Part shown: positions 8,825 to 17,208 of the stretch, piece after piece | Layout: every line of letters begins with the position of its first letter | Position numbering within the stretch: the stretch's first letter is position 1 | DNA from: CADEEL01 sp050246475 | GTDB taxonomy: Bacteria; Pseudomonadota; Alphaproteobacteria; Caulobacterales; Aquidulcibacteraceae | Assembly (NCBI GenBank): GCA_050246475.1 | Contig: JBFWVZ010000002.1 | Span: 248,001-312,000, forward strand | Reading direction: 5' to 3' | Length of the DNA: 64,000 nt | The notes under the pieces: generated by a model | Database searches by the model: none | The model's input: only the letters and a program-made list of their open reading frames with translations | Told to the model about the DNA's origin: nothing | Program-made: the position numbers and the translations under genes

Positions 8825-10054
8825 ATGAAAGTGATGGACCACATCTCGATCGCATCGCGGCGCCTGGCCTCGACTGTGCCCGCGTCGATCCGAGCGCTGT
8901 CCGACCGCGCACAGCGTCTCACGACCGCGCAATGGATTTGGATGGGAGTCGCTTTGGCGGTGGCGCTGCTGCTCATCGCTCTCGCTTGGCCCCGTCCTCT
9001 GACCGTGGAGGCGGCGACCATCGATCGCGGCGTTGTCACGCGCGACGTGATCGACGAAGGACGCACACGCATCCACGACGTCTTCATCGTCTCGGCTCCT
9101 GTTGCGGGAGAACTGCAGCGCATCGATCTCGAAGCGGGAGATCCTGTCATCGCAGGGCAAGTCATTGCTACAATCCTGCCCGCCGACCCCGTTCTGCTCG
9201 ATGCGCGCGTGAGCGCCGAAGCACGCGCATCAGTATCCGCAGCCCAGGCGGCGCTCGCCGCAGCGCAAGCCGATTTGCGGCTCGAAGAACGCAATCACGC
9301 GCGCGTCGCAACGCTCCACGCGCGGGATCTCGCTTCACGCGCTGCACTTGACGCCGCCGACGCCTCGCTCGCGGTGGCTCGCGCTGGAGTTCGGACACGC
9401 GTTGCCGATCTGGAGCGTGCGCGCATCGCCGCCGGGGGGCCTGCGCGATCAGCACAACGACCGACGCCTCTGCGCGCGCCCGTCGCGGGGCGCGTCTTGC
9501 GTCTCATGCAGGAAAGCGCCTCAGTCGTGGCGCCGGGCACGCCCATTATGGAGATCGGGGATCCGGCCCGACTCGAGGTCATCGCTGAATTTCTTTCCCA
9601 AGACGCTGTTCTCATCAACGCTGGCGCACCTGCATTCGTTGAGAATTGGGGCGGCGCGGAAGCGATCCCGGCACGCATCTTCCGCGTCGAGCCGTTCGGC
9701 CGCACTGAAATCTCGGCGCTCGGCGTCGAGGAGCAGCGCGTCAACGTCATCGCACATTTGACCGAAGCGCCTGCCGTCCCCACCCTCGGGCACGGCTTCC
9801 GTGTCGATCTGCGCGTGGTCGTCTCCCAACAGAACAATGCTCTGCGCGTTCCCGTGGATGCCCTGGTGCGTGACGGCGCCGGCTGGGCGGTTTTTCGCAT
9901 TCAAGGAGGTCGGGCCCGTCTCGTCCGTGTCGAGGTTGGCGAAGGAGGAGATCGCTTTCGCGCTCTGCTCACTGGCTTAGAGCCTGGGGACCGCGTCGTG
10001 CTGTTCCCCGGCGACACACTCGCTGACGGCGCCGCGGTGCGCGTTGCGCGCTAA
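8825..10054 (+). CDS. HlyD-family periplasmic adaptor of the ABC exporter
   Basis: A membrane fusion protein of 409 residues: a cytoplasmic N terminus, one transmembrane helix (WMGVALAVALLLIALAW, about residues 39-55), a split biotinyl-lipoyl domain (GELQRIDLEAGDPVIAGQ and later LRAPVAGRVL), an Ala/Arg-rich alpha-hairpin between them (about 125-215), and beta-barrel/MP domains. It starts three bases after the permease stop, so the three genes form an operon. HlyD adaptors link the inner membrane transporter to an outer membrane channel; none is encoded next to it. Confidence 0.9.
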   Translation: MKVMDHISIASRRLASTVPASIRALSDRAQRLTTAQWIWMGVALAVALLLIALAWPRPLTVEAATIDRGVVTRDVIDEGRTRIHDVFIVSAPVAGELQRIDLEAGDPVIAGQVIATILPADPVLLDARVSAEARASVSAAQAALAAAQADLRLEERNHARVATLHARDLASRAALDAADASLAVARAGVRTRVADLERARIAAGGPARSAQRPTPLRAPVAGRVLRLMQESASVVAPGTPIMEIGDPARLEVIAEFLSQDAVLINAGAPAFVENWGGAEAIPARIFRVEPFGRTEISALGVEEQRVNVIAHLTEAPAVPTLGHGFRVDLRVVVSQQNNALRVPVDALVRDGAGWAVFRIQGGRARLVRVEVGEGGDRFRALLTGLEPGDRVVLFPGDTLADGAAVRVAR

Positions 10055-10180
10055 CGCGCACAGGTCATCGCGCCGGTACATCCCGACCCGCGTCCGAAGC
10101 CGCAGCGACCGCGACATGGACACGCAGTTCAGCGCAGGACATGTCAGCAGCTTTCCTAGGTCATGAATCGCAGTCGCAGA

Positions 10181-10220
10181 CTGATCCTGATCAAACCAGG
10201 CCGGGCGTTCCCGTTCTAGA
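10181..10220 (+). promoter_or_regulatory. near-consensus FNR/FixK box and -10 upstream of hsp20
   Basis: CTGATCCTGATCAA at 10181-10194 differs by one base from TTGA-N6-TCAA and keeps the TGAT-N4-ATCA core. TCTAGA at 10215-10220 is a plausible -10, which places the box near -40 to the predicted start of transcription of the Hsp20 gene at 10248. Confidence 0.5.
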
Positions 10221-10247
10221 AAGCAAGCGCTAACCAAGGAGGCTCTC

Positions 10248-10754
10248 ATGGCCGAACCGAAAGCCCTTGAAACCCGCCCTCGCACGAACGTGCCGGCGCG
10301 CACGGCGCAGGAGGCATCCCCCTTCGGAGAGATCGACCACTTCATGCGTTCATTGCGCACGCGGCCGTTCTTCTCGGGCGGCTTCGATGTCTCTCCGTTC
10401 TTCGCAGCCAACGCGTTCCCCAATCCCGCCGTCGATGTGGTCGAGACGGAAAAAGTCTATGAAATCACGGTGGAGCTGCCGGGCGTCGATGAGAAAGACG
10501 TCGAGATCACGCACAGTGACGGCGTGTTGACGATCAAAGGCCGCAAGAGCGAGGAACAAGAGACGAAGCGCAAGGACTACTACGTCTCCGAGCGACGCTT
10601 TGGCTCCTTCGAGCGCTCCTTCCGCATGCCCGATCTGGTGGACGAAGAAAAGATCGCCGCCGAGTATGACCACGGCGTGCTGAAGATCTCGCTGCCGAAG
10701 GCGCCGGGGCTCAGTCCCGCTGCAAGGTCAGTTCCGATCAAGTCGTCAAAGTGA
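10248..10754 (+). CDS. Hsp20/alpha-crystallin small heat-shock protein
   Basis: An ATP-independent holdase chaperone of 168 residues. The alpha-crystallin domain runs from about residue 58 (AVDVVETEKVYEITVELPG) to 150, with GVLTIKGRKSEEQE, the arginine-containing SERRFGSFERSFRMP and the closing motif GVLKISLPKAPG. The start has AAGGAGG seven to eight bases upstream. An FNR/FixK-like box precedes it, consistent with low-oxygen rather than purely heat control. A strong hairpin with a TTCG loop follows the stop. Confidence 0.93.
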   Translation: MAEPKALETRPRTNVPARTAQEASPFGEIDHFMRSLRTRPFFSGGFDVSPFFAANAFPNPAVDVVETEKVYEITVELPGVDEKDVEITHSDGVLTIKGRKSEEQETKRKDYYVSERRFGSFERSFRMPDLVDEEKIAAEYDHGVLKISLPKAPGLSPAARSVPIKSSK

Positions 10755-10760
10755 GACAAC

Positions 10761-10790
10761 GCCCGGACGGCGCTTCGGCGCCGCCCGGGC
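10761..10790 (+). terminator. GC-rich hairpin with TTCG tetraloop after hsp20
   Basis: A 13-base stem with a single mismatch (10761-10773 pairing with 10778-10790) closes on a TTCG loop, the most stable tetraloop type. No T-run follows, and the cytochrome gene's ribosome site starts within five bases. It may be a partial terminator or a processing/stabilising element between the two genes. Confidence 0.5.
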
Positions 10791-10804
10791 CATCGGAGAA
10801 TCGC

Positions 10805-11149
10805 ATGCGGTGCGCTGCCTTCGCAATATGCTTGACACTGACTGCCTGCGCGACGCCGGCGGCTGACGAGGCCGCATTGGCGCAAGGCGATGAATACGGC
10901 TCTCCCGCGCGCGGTTCGCTGATCGCGGAAGCCGTCTGCGCGGAATGCCACGCAATCCGCGCTGGCGATCCGATTTCGCCCAATCTCGAAGCGCCTGCCT
11001 TTGCAGACATTGCAGCAACGCCTGGCATCACCAACACTGCTTTGCAGGCTTGGATGCGCAGCGATCACCCGACCATGCCGGACTTCGTGTTGGAGCCCGA
11101 ACAAGTCGATGATCTCTATGCCTACTTGTTGACGTTGCGCGCGCGATAG
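10805..11149 (+). CDS. small class I cytochrome c, probable lipoprotein
   Basis: A 114-residue exported haem protein. The N terminus MRCAAFAICLTLTAC ends in a lipobox-like LTAC, so it is probably anchored in a membrane by lipidation. The haem motif CAECH lies at about residues 45-49 and the likely axial methionine is in HPTMPDF near residue 95. An upstream frame from 10751 is open, but the ATG at 10805 has GGAGA at normal spacing and starts the signal sequence. It lies downstream of hsp20 across a hairpin and may be read with it. Role: electron transfer at the periplasmic face; the partner is unknown. Confidence 0.8.
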   Translation: MRCAAFAICLTLTACATPAADEAALAQGDEYGSPARGSLIAEAVCAECHAIRAGDPISPNLEAPAFADIAATPGITNTALQAWMRSDHPTMPDFVLEPEQVDDLYAYLLTLRAR

Positions 11150-11150
11150 C

Positions 11151-11591
11151 TCAATCGCGAGCCCTCATTTCCTCTCGCAACGCGTCGATCCGCTCCGCGA
11201 GGCCGGCCCCATCGCCGTATGGCGCAAAGCGTTGATAACGTTCATGCGGAGAACTCGGCGCGTCTTCGTGCTTGATGGGACACCAGTATTGCTCCGTTGC
11301 GGCCGCCACGGCGCGCGCAAATGCGATCACGCCGTTGGCGTAGCTGCAGTAGAGGCAGTTCAGCCTTTGCAGAGGCGTGAGGTATGCGAGTTCGTGCCTG
11401 TCCATAAGAAGATGTGCACGCCGGCTGACGCGCGTGATCCCCCACAGGCGGAACGCCACGGCCTGAAAAAGCGTCACACTTCCGTCCAAGAGGGCTATTG
11501 GCAAGAGCATAGCGTACACAATTGGTGCAGACACCGCATGCGCTAGCCATGAGCTGCGTTCGTGCGTGCGCTTCAATTCTATGGTCGCCAT
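11151..11591 (-). CDS. conserved membrane protein with Cys-x2-Cys and Cys-Pro motifs, function unknown
   Basis: A 146-residue protein with one long or two short N-terminal hydrophobic segments (about residues 18-52). A conserved block follows: LNCLYCSYANGVIAFARAV (about 78-96) and EQYWCPIKH (about 100-108). I recognise this block as recurrent in proteobacterial proteins of unknown function. Three cysteines plus a histidine could bind a metal or iron-sulfur cluster at the cytoplasmic face, but this is inference. The start at 11591 has no clear Shine-Dalgarno sequence. It is convergent with the cytochrome gene, one base apart. Confidence 0.7.
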   Translation of the reverse strand: MATIELKRTHERSSWLAHAVSAPIVYAMLLPIALLDGSVTLFQAVAFRLWGITRVSRRAHLLMDRHELAYLTPLQRLNCLYCSYANGVIAFARAVAAATEQYWCPIKHEDAPSSPHERYQRFAPYGDGAGLAERIDALREEMRARD

Positions 11592-11690
11592 AGATAAAGA
11601 TTGCCATGTCGAGCCCTGCTGCCTTTGCGCGAGGTCAATGAAGGGGCCGGTGTACGCCCTTCAAAAATCATTCTCTGATGGAGAAAAACC

Positions 11691-12128
11691 ATGAGCACCG
11701 GTCTCCCCGTGTTCGACAAGTCGATTCAAGACACCAACCTCTGGCTCAAGGGCATCGAACGCGAATTAGGCGATGCCTCCCGTCACAACGCCTATTCGGC
11801 CCTACGCGCGGTTTTGCATGCCCTCAGGGACCGGCTGCCGCCCGAGGCCGCCATGCATTTCGCGGCGCAATTGCCGATGCTTGTACGCGGCCTTTATGCG
11901 GAGGGCTGGCGCCTCGCCGGCAAACCCACTGGAGAGCGCACGCGTGAGGAATTCGCCGATCGCGTGTACAGTGAGCTTCCTCCAGCTTTTCCGCATGATG
12001 CCAGCGTCGTCGTGCGCGCAGTCTTTTGCGTCATCGAAGAGCGCACGAGCGTCGAGGAGGCGAGCAAGCTTCGCGCACTCCTGCCTGATCCGATCAAGAA
12101 GATGTGGACGCTTCCAGTTGAACTCTGA
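11691..12128 (+). CDS. DUF2267 domain protein
   Basis: A soluble, mainly helical protein of 145 residues with the DUF2267 pattern: SIQDTNLWLKGIEREL near the N terminus, SALRAVLHALRDRLPPE (about residues 40-56), GLYAEGW, EFADRVYSELP and a C-terminal DPIKKMW. DUF2267 proteins occur next to universal stress and Hsp20 genes in several phyla, and their biochemical role is unknown. The ATG follows GGAG by six bases. A weak half-site for FNR-type binding (TTGC-N6-TCAA, 11625-11638) lies upstream. Confidence 0.8.
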   Translation: MSTGLPVFDKSIQDTNLWLKGIERELGDASRHNAYSALRAVLHALRDRLPPEAAMHFAAQLPMLVRGLYAEGWRLAGKPTGERTREEFADRVYSELPPAFPHDASVVVRAVFCVIEERTSVEEASKLRALLPDPIKKMWTLPVEL

Positions 12129-12138
12129 AACGAGCCAG

Positions 12139-12660
12139 TCACCAGCTTCGGACCCGTCCAACATCGACATGCACGAATCCCGGATTCGGGTAGTGACCGA
12201 CCCCGCCGCGCCTGAGCTCAAGCGCCGCTTGGCGGATCCGATCGAGCGCCGTGCCTTCTATGGCGATGTCGATCGCCATACCCTGCATGTGGAGGCTGCG
12301 TCGCGCCACACCCGCACTGGCGTCGGCCAGCGCGGCATTGGTTTGCGGTGAGCGGTATCCCGAGATGACTTGCAAGGGCTCACGCGTCTCCAGGATCGAC
12401 CTCAGATCCGTGAGCAGCATCAGGAGACGGACATCGATCGCATGAATCTCGCCTGTGCGGTGATCGCGCAGCACCCGATTGATCGCGGCGAGCGCATCGG
12501 GAACAAAGGCGCCGTGATCGAAGAACGCCGCGTCCAGCCGCTCGCCAGTGTGCAGGTTCTGGAAGGAGAGCGCGCGCGCGCTCCCAGCCTGCGCAAATGC
12601 CGCGCCGGGGAGCCCCGCACCCGCCATTGCCCCAATCAGAAGCGTACGTCTCGACAGCAT
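12139..12660 (-). CDS. DUF882/M15-type peptidase (YcbK-like), Tat-exported
   Basis: A 173-residue protein with a twin-arginine signal (SRRTLLIGAMAGAG, cleavage after AFA near residue 22) and the D-Ala-D-Ala carboxypeptidase-like fold. Zinc ligands are visible in SLHMQGMAIDI (H and D, about residues 129-139) and FVHVDVG near the C terminus, with the substrate-side ISGYRSPQTN before them. The family acts on cell-wall peptides in the periplasm. The frame is open much further upstream, but that part overlaps the opposite L,D-transpeptidase gene and looks non-coding. The divergent neighbour is also a murein enzyme, which suggests a wall-remodelling pair. Confidence 0.83.
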   Translation of the reverse strand: MLSRRTLLIGAMAGAGLPGAAFAQAGSARALSFQNLHTGERLDAAFFDHGAFVPDALAAINRVLRDHRTGEIHAIDVRLLMLLTDLRSILETREPLQVISGYRSPQTNAALADASAGVARRSLHMQGMAIDIAIEGTALDRIRQAALELRRGGVGHYPNPGFVHVDVGRVRSW

Positions 12661-12714
12661 GGGCGCAAACTTAGGCGGCTCCTTCTTTTCCTGCAATGCG
12701 GCCTGGCAATACTT

Positions 12715-14100
12715 ATGCTGTCGTTCGTCAGTGTAGCGCGCGCACAGGCGCCTTTGTTGAGCGCTCAAGAAGCCTCGGAGATCTTGGATGTCCTCGCTGC
12801 CGCGCCAGAGCACGGTATAGCGATCGAGCTGCCGCCGCGGCCCGCTCCACGCGAGTCGCCAAGCGCGGAAGTGTCGAGAGCACTGAACGCAGCCGCCGTC
12901 GGCTACGCAGCGCGTCAAGGCGGCCGTGGCCTCAATTGGGACGGCGCGCCGGCGGAGTGGGATATGCGCCCTGCGCCGCGCGATTGGGCTGAAGAGTTCG
13001 AGCGTGCTCGCCAAAGCGCGAGCGTCAGAGATTGGCTGCAAGGCCTCGCGCCGCGACACTTTCAATACGAGGCGTTGCTTGCCGCGCGCGCTCGTTACGC
13101 TGCCATTGTGGAGGACGGCGGCTGGAGCGCGCTTGAAGAAGGCCCGGCGCTTCGCGAAGGCGATGCCGGGCCGCGCGTTGCAGCCCTGCGCACGCGCCTG
13201 GTGATCGAGGGCTTCCTATCCCCGGAAGCCGACGATCCAGAGAGTTTCGACGCTCTTCTCGCCGATGCCGTTCGCAGAGCGCAGCGAATGCACGGCCTAG
13301 CCGAGGACGGGATCGCGGGCGCCGGGACGCGCGCTGCGCTCGCCTCGTCGGCGGGCGACATCCTCGCGCGGATCGACTTGAATCTCGAGCGCGAGCGCTG
13401 GCTGCCGCGTCCCCTGCCCGACACGCGCATCGAAGTGAACATCGCGGCGGCCGAACTGCGCGTCTATCGGGCCGGCGTGCAGGGCCTCTCCATGCGCGCA
13501 ATCGTGGGCGCACCGCGCCGGCGCACGCCGATCTTCATGGCTACCGTCGAAGCGGTTACGCTCAATCCGCCATGGCGGGTGCCGGCCTCAATTGCGGCAA
13601 CCGAAATCATGCCGCGCGCCCGGCGCGATCCCACCTATCTTGCGCGCAACGGCTATGCCGAAATCGACGGCGCACTCATTCAAGCGCCGGGGCCGCAAAA
13701 CGCATTGGGGGAAGTGAAGCTCGAATTGCCCAACCCGCATGCGGTGTTTGTGCACGACACCCCAAACCGCAACCTCTTTTCGCGCGATATCCGAACTCTG
13801 AGCCATGGGTGCATTCGCGCCGGCGACGCTCGTGCGCTCGCCGAAGTTTTGCTCGCTTCGCAAGGAGTGCCGCGTACCGCGCTTGACGCATCGATCGCCG
13901 CGGGCGTCACACGACGAATCGATCTTGTGACGCCCGTGCCGATCTTCATGCTTTACCGCACGGCCTGGGTCGATGAGACGGGCGCGCTTCGTTTATCGCG
14001 GGACGTATACGGCTGGGACGATGTGTTGGCCGCGCTGATGGAGGGAACGCGGCCTCAAACACCGCCGGCCTTCGCACAAATCCGCGAATGCGCAGGGTGA
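12715..14100 (+). CDS. L,D-transpeptidase (YkuD/YcbB-like) with peptidoglycan-binding domain
   Basis: A murein cross-linking enzyme. After the export signal come an N-terminal scaffold region, a peptidoglycan-binding repeat (GDAGPRVAALRTRLVIEGFL, then GLAEDGIAGAGTRAAL) and a YkuD catalytic domain with FVHDTPNRNLF and the nucleophile motif LSHGCIRAGDA. The start is uncertain. The ATG at 12715 is the only in-frame ATG nearby, but the hydrophobic signal (RRLLLFLQCGLAILMLSFV) and its positive charges begin about 15-17 codons earlier, where no ATG, GTG or TTG exists. The true start may be a rare codon, or the sequence may carry an indel. The 3' end overlaps the next gene by 13 bases. Confidence 0.87.
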   Translation: MLSFVSVARAQAPLLSAQEASEILDVLAAAPEHGIAIELPPRPAPRESPSAEVSRALNAAAVGYAARQGGRGLNWDGAPAEWDMRPAPRDWAEEFERARQSASVRDWLQGLAPRHFQYEALLAARARYAAIVEDGGWSALEEGPALREGDAGPRVAALRTRLVIEGFLSPEADDPESFDALLADAVRRAQRMHGLAEDGIAGAGTRAALASSAGDILARIDLNLERERWLPRPLPDTRIEVNIAAAELRVYRAGVQGLSMRAIVGAPRRRTPIFMATVEAVTLNPPWRVPASIAATEIMPRARRDPTYLARNGYAEIDGALIQAPGPQNALGEVKLELPNPHAVFVHDTPNRNLFSRDIRTLSHGCIRAGDARALAEVLLASQGVPRTALDASIAAGVTRRIDLVTPVPIFMLYRTAWVDETGALRLSRDVYGWDDVLAALMEGTRPQTPPAFAQIRECAG

Positions 14101-16778
14101 CGCGCGTGACCACTCAGAACTTCGACGCGCTCTTCCGCCCTAATTCAATCGCTCTCGTGGGCGCGAGCAACCGCTCAGGATCAGTCGGCAACGTGCTTGC
14201 GCGCAATCTCTTCACGGCGGGGTTCGCGGGCGCAATCATGCCGATTAACCCGAAGGAATCGACCATCGAGGGGCATGCCTGTTTCCAATCGGTGGGCACG
14301 CTTCCCCAGGCGCCTGACCTAGCGGTCATCGCTACGCCTCCGGGCGCAGTCCCAGGGCTTATCAACGACCTTGGCGAACGAGGCTGTCGCGCCGCGGTAA
14401 TTGTCACCGCCGGCTTCTCCACGGAGGCGCGCCAACAGCTGCTCGACGCATCGCGGCCACACACACTGCGCATGCTGGGCCCGAATTGTCTTGGCCTTCT
14501 CTCCCCACCGTCGGGCATCAATGCGAGTTTCGCGCATTTGAATCCCAATCGCGGCGACATCGCCTTCGTGTCTCAATCCGGCGCGATCCTCACATCCGTC
14601 CTTGATTGGGCCGCGCCGCGCGGCATCGGATTCTCGCATCTCGTTTCCCTGGGCGACGCCGTTGACATCGATTTCGGCGACATGCTCGACCATCTGGCGC
14701 TCGACGCCGACACCCGCGCCATCCTGCTCTATGTGGAAAGTATCACGGCGGCGCGGAAATTCATGTCCGCCGCGCGCATCGCCGCGCGCGCGAAGCCGGT
14801 CATCTTGATCAAGGCCGGACGCAGCGAGGCTGGCGCATCGGCAGCGCTCTCGCACACAGGCGCGCTCGCCGGCAGCGACGCCGTCTATGACGCCGCATTC
14901 CGCCGCGCGGGAATGCTTCGCGTTCGCGAACTACGCGAGCTGTTCGACGCCGCCGCGGCGCTCGCCAACGGCCTTCATACGCGCGGAGATCGCCTGACGA
15001 TCCTTACGAATGGCGGGGGTCTAGGTGTGCTTGCCGCCGATGCCCTGGAAGAGCGTGGCGGCAAGCTCGCGCGGCTTCCCGAGGAGGCGCGCGCAGCGCT
15101 CGACGCGGTGCTTCCCGCCACATGGTCGCGCGCCAATCCGATCGATATTATTGGCGACGCCTCAGGCGCGCGCTATCGCGCCGCGCTCGCGATCGCGCTG
15201 CCCTCGCCCGAGCATGACGCTGTCTTGGTCATGAACTGCCCCACCGGCGTGGCCGACAACGTCGAAGCCGCACATGCCACAATCGATGCTCACGCGCATA
15301 ATAACCATGTGCCGCTCCTAGCCTGTTGGATGGGCGAAGAAACGGCGGCGCCGGCGCGAACAGCGCTGACGGCGGCAGGCATCCCCGCCTACGAGACGCC
15401 AGACGAAGCAGTCACCGCGTTCATGCGCCTCGTCGAATTTCGCAAAAACCAAGCCGCGCTGCTGGAGGCGCCGCGCGCCTTTCCCGATCATTCTGCGGGC
15501 GCCAAGAGTGCAGCGCGAAGAATCATCTCCGATGTGCTTGCCGACGGCCGCGGCGTCCTCACCGAGCCGGAGGCCAAGGCGATCATCGCCGCTTACGGCA
15601 TCCCGACAGCAGTCACACGGGTCGCGGCGACCCCTGAGCAAGCGGGCAGGCTCGCCGAGGAAATTGGAGGCGCCGTTGCGCTCAAGATCCTCTCCAGGGA
15701 CATTACCCACAAATCCGACGTGGGCGGTGTCGCGCTAAACCTCACAGGCGCCGCGGCCGTGCGTGCGACAGCCGAGGTGATGATAAAGCGCGTGCGCCGC
15801 GGGCGGCCGGATGCGTCAATCGACGGCTTCACCGTTCAGGAGATGATCGTTCGCCCGCGAGCGCAAGAATTGCTGCTAGGCGTTCACGAAGATGCGGTGT
15901 TCGGACCAGTCATCATGTTCGGTCAAGGCGGCGTGGCCGTCGAAGTGATCGCCGATCGTGCGATTGAGTTGCCGCCACTCAATTCCGCACTCGCACAATC
16001 ACTCATCGCGCGAACACGCATCGCACGCTTGTTGCAGGGTTTTCGCGACACGCCGCCAGCCGATCTCGATGCTTTGATCGCCGCAATGCTCGCGCTCTCG
16101 GCGATGGCGACCGATCATCCCGAGGTCGTGGGCGTGGATATCAATCCGCTCCTTGTGGACGCCGCCGGAATCATTGCCGCAGACGCGCGCATTATCGTGA
16201 CCCCGGCGACAAGCACCAGCAATGCGCGCTTCGCAATTAAGCCCTATCCGCATGAGTTGGAATCGGAACTGGTTCTTGCGGATCAAGCGCGCCTCTTTCT
16301 GCGCCCCATCCGCCCTGAGGATGAGGGCGCGCTCATCACGCTGGCTGAGCGCTCTGCGCCGGAAGACCTCCGCCTGCGCTTCCACGGCGCCGTCCGCGCC
16401 CTGACGCATTCGCTCGCGGCGCGCCTGAGCCAAATCGACTATGATCGCGAGATGGCCCTCGTCGCGCGCGAGCGCAGCCCTGAGGGCCCGATCGCGGGTG
16501 TCGTGCGCCTGGTCTTCGACTCAGCGTTCCGAAGCGCCGAATACGCCGTCATCGTACGCAGCGACTTTCATCACCGCGGCCTTGGTCGCCGCCTGCTCAA
16601 GACGGCCCTCGATTATGCGCGTACGCGTGGCGCTCATGTTGTCTGGGGCGAAGTCCTGGCGGAGAACCGCTCGATGTTGGATCTCGCCGCGCGCATGGGC
16701 GCCGCTGTCACTCCGGCGCCAGGCGGCGGCGCTCTGCGGACGCTCTTCGACATTCAAGCGTCGGCTAGCCAGGGCTAG
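14088..16778 (+). CDS. NDP-forming acyl-CoA ligase fused to GNAT acetyltransferase (Pat/PatZ-like)
   Basis: An 896-residue fusion: a CoA-binding domain (SIALVGASNRSGSVGNVLAR at the N terminus), a succinyl-CoA-synthetase-like flavodoxin domain with the phosphohistidine motif LSHTGALAGSD (about residue 250), an ATP-grasp domain (about 470-705, ILSRDITHKSDVGGVAL and FGQGGVAVEVIAD), and a C-terminal GNAT domain (about 735-890, FHHRGLGRRLLKTALDYAR). Proteins with this layout acetylate lysines, classically acetyl-CoA synthetase; the ligase part is often regulatory. It overlaps the transpeptidase gene by 13 bases, and GTG at 14106 is an alternative start. It may tune acetate/propionate metabolism during oxygen stress. 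Confidence 0.9.
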   Translation: MRRVTRVTTQNFDALFRPNSIALVGASNRSGSVGNVLARNLFTAGFAGAIMPINPKESTIEGHACFQSVGTLPQAPDLAVIATPPGAVPGLINDLGERGCRAAVIVTAGFSTEARQQLLDASRPHTLRMLGPNCLGLLSPPSGINASFAHLNPNRGDIAFVSQSGAILTSVLDWAAPRGIGFSHLVSLGDAVDIDFGDMLDHLALDADTRAILLYVESITAARKFMSAARIAARAKPVILIKAGRSEAGASAALSHTGALAGSDAVYDAAFRRAGMLRVRELRELFDAAAALANGLHTRGDRLTILTNGGGLGVLAADALEERGGKLARLPEEARAALDAVLPATWSRANPIDIIGDASGARYRAALAIALPSPEHDAVLVMNCPTGVADNVEAAHATIDAHAHNNHVPLLACWMGEETAAPARTALTAAGIPAYETPDEAVTAFMRLVEFRKNQAALLEAPRAFPDHSAGAKSAARRIISDVLADGRGVLTEPEAKAIIAAYGIPTAVTRVAATPEQAGRLAEEIGGAVALKILSRDITHKSDVGGVALNLTGAAAVRATAEVMIKRVRRGRPDASIDGFTVQEMIVRPRAQELLLGVHEDAVFGPVIMFGQGGVAVEVIADRAIELPPLNSALAQSLIARTRIARLLQGFRDTPPADLDALIAAMLALSAMATDHPEVVGVDINPLLVDAAGIIAADARIIVTPATSTSNARFAIKPYPHELESELVLADQARLFLRPIRPEDEGALITLAERSAPEDLRLRFHGAVRALTHSLAARLSQIDYDREMALVARERSPEGPIAGVVRLVFDSAFRSAEYAVIVRSDFHHRGLGRRLLKTALDYARTRGAHVVWGEVLAENRSMLDLAARMGAAVTPAPGGGALRTLFDIQASASQG

Positions 16779-17196
16779 GCTCGTCCTCACGGCGCAGAAG
16801 GATCAGGGATTCGCCAAACTCTTGCGGCAGCAACTCCAGCATGCGCCCATTGCGACTGAAGCGGCGCACCGAGGGGAGCACGCGTAGGAAGCGCGTCTCA
16901 TCCGTTTGCGCGGCTGCACTCGCGCAGGACTCCTGCGTCTCCTCAATCGTATCGAATGAGATAGAGCGGCCGATGGCATGTGTACGCGCGGTGAACGCGT
17001 TGCAGCCAGTCACGCCCGAAACGGCGCCGTTCTCAATGTCGAAATAGATTGAAACGCCGGCGCCGAGTGAACCGCCGGCAATCTGCTGGACGCGCCACCG
17101 GCCGTTGAGCTCCGGCGGAGATTGCGCCGGCGGCGCAAGCTGCCCGCACGCCGCGAGCGCGCAAACAAGAGCAAGGGTCGCCAGTCGTGCAATCAT
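16765..17196 (-). CDS. META-domain (HslJ-like) lipoprotein
   Basis: A 143-residue exported protein. The signal MIARLATLALVCALAACG ends in a lipobox (LAAC), followed by a META domain with LNGRWRVQQIAGG, VSGVTGCNAFTA and a C-terminal beta region. META/HslJ proteins are envelope proteins linked to stress and heat shock; the function is not settled. The conserved TGCN motif is intact. It is the third gene of a minus-strand unit (phasin-like, PH domain, META; gaps of 1 and 12 bases). Its 3' end overlaps the tail of the convergent CoA-ligase gene by 14 bases. Confidence 0.82.
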   Translation of the reverse strand: MIARLATLALVCALAACGQLAPPAQSPPELNGRWRVQQIAGGSLGAGVSIYFDIENGAVSGVTGCNAFTARTHAIGRSISFDTIEETQESCASAAAQTDETRFLRVLPSVRRFSRNGRMLELLPQEFGESLILLRREDEPSPG

Positions 17197-17208
17197 TCAC
17201 TTATCCTT

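Noticed and set aside
11625..11638. FNR-type box before the DUF2267 gene (TTGCGCGAGGTCAA)
   Set aside because: One half-site is degenerate and no -10 fits well; kept only as a weak note.
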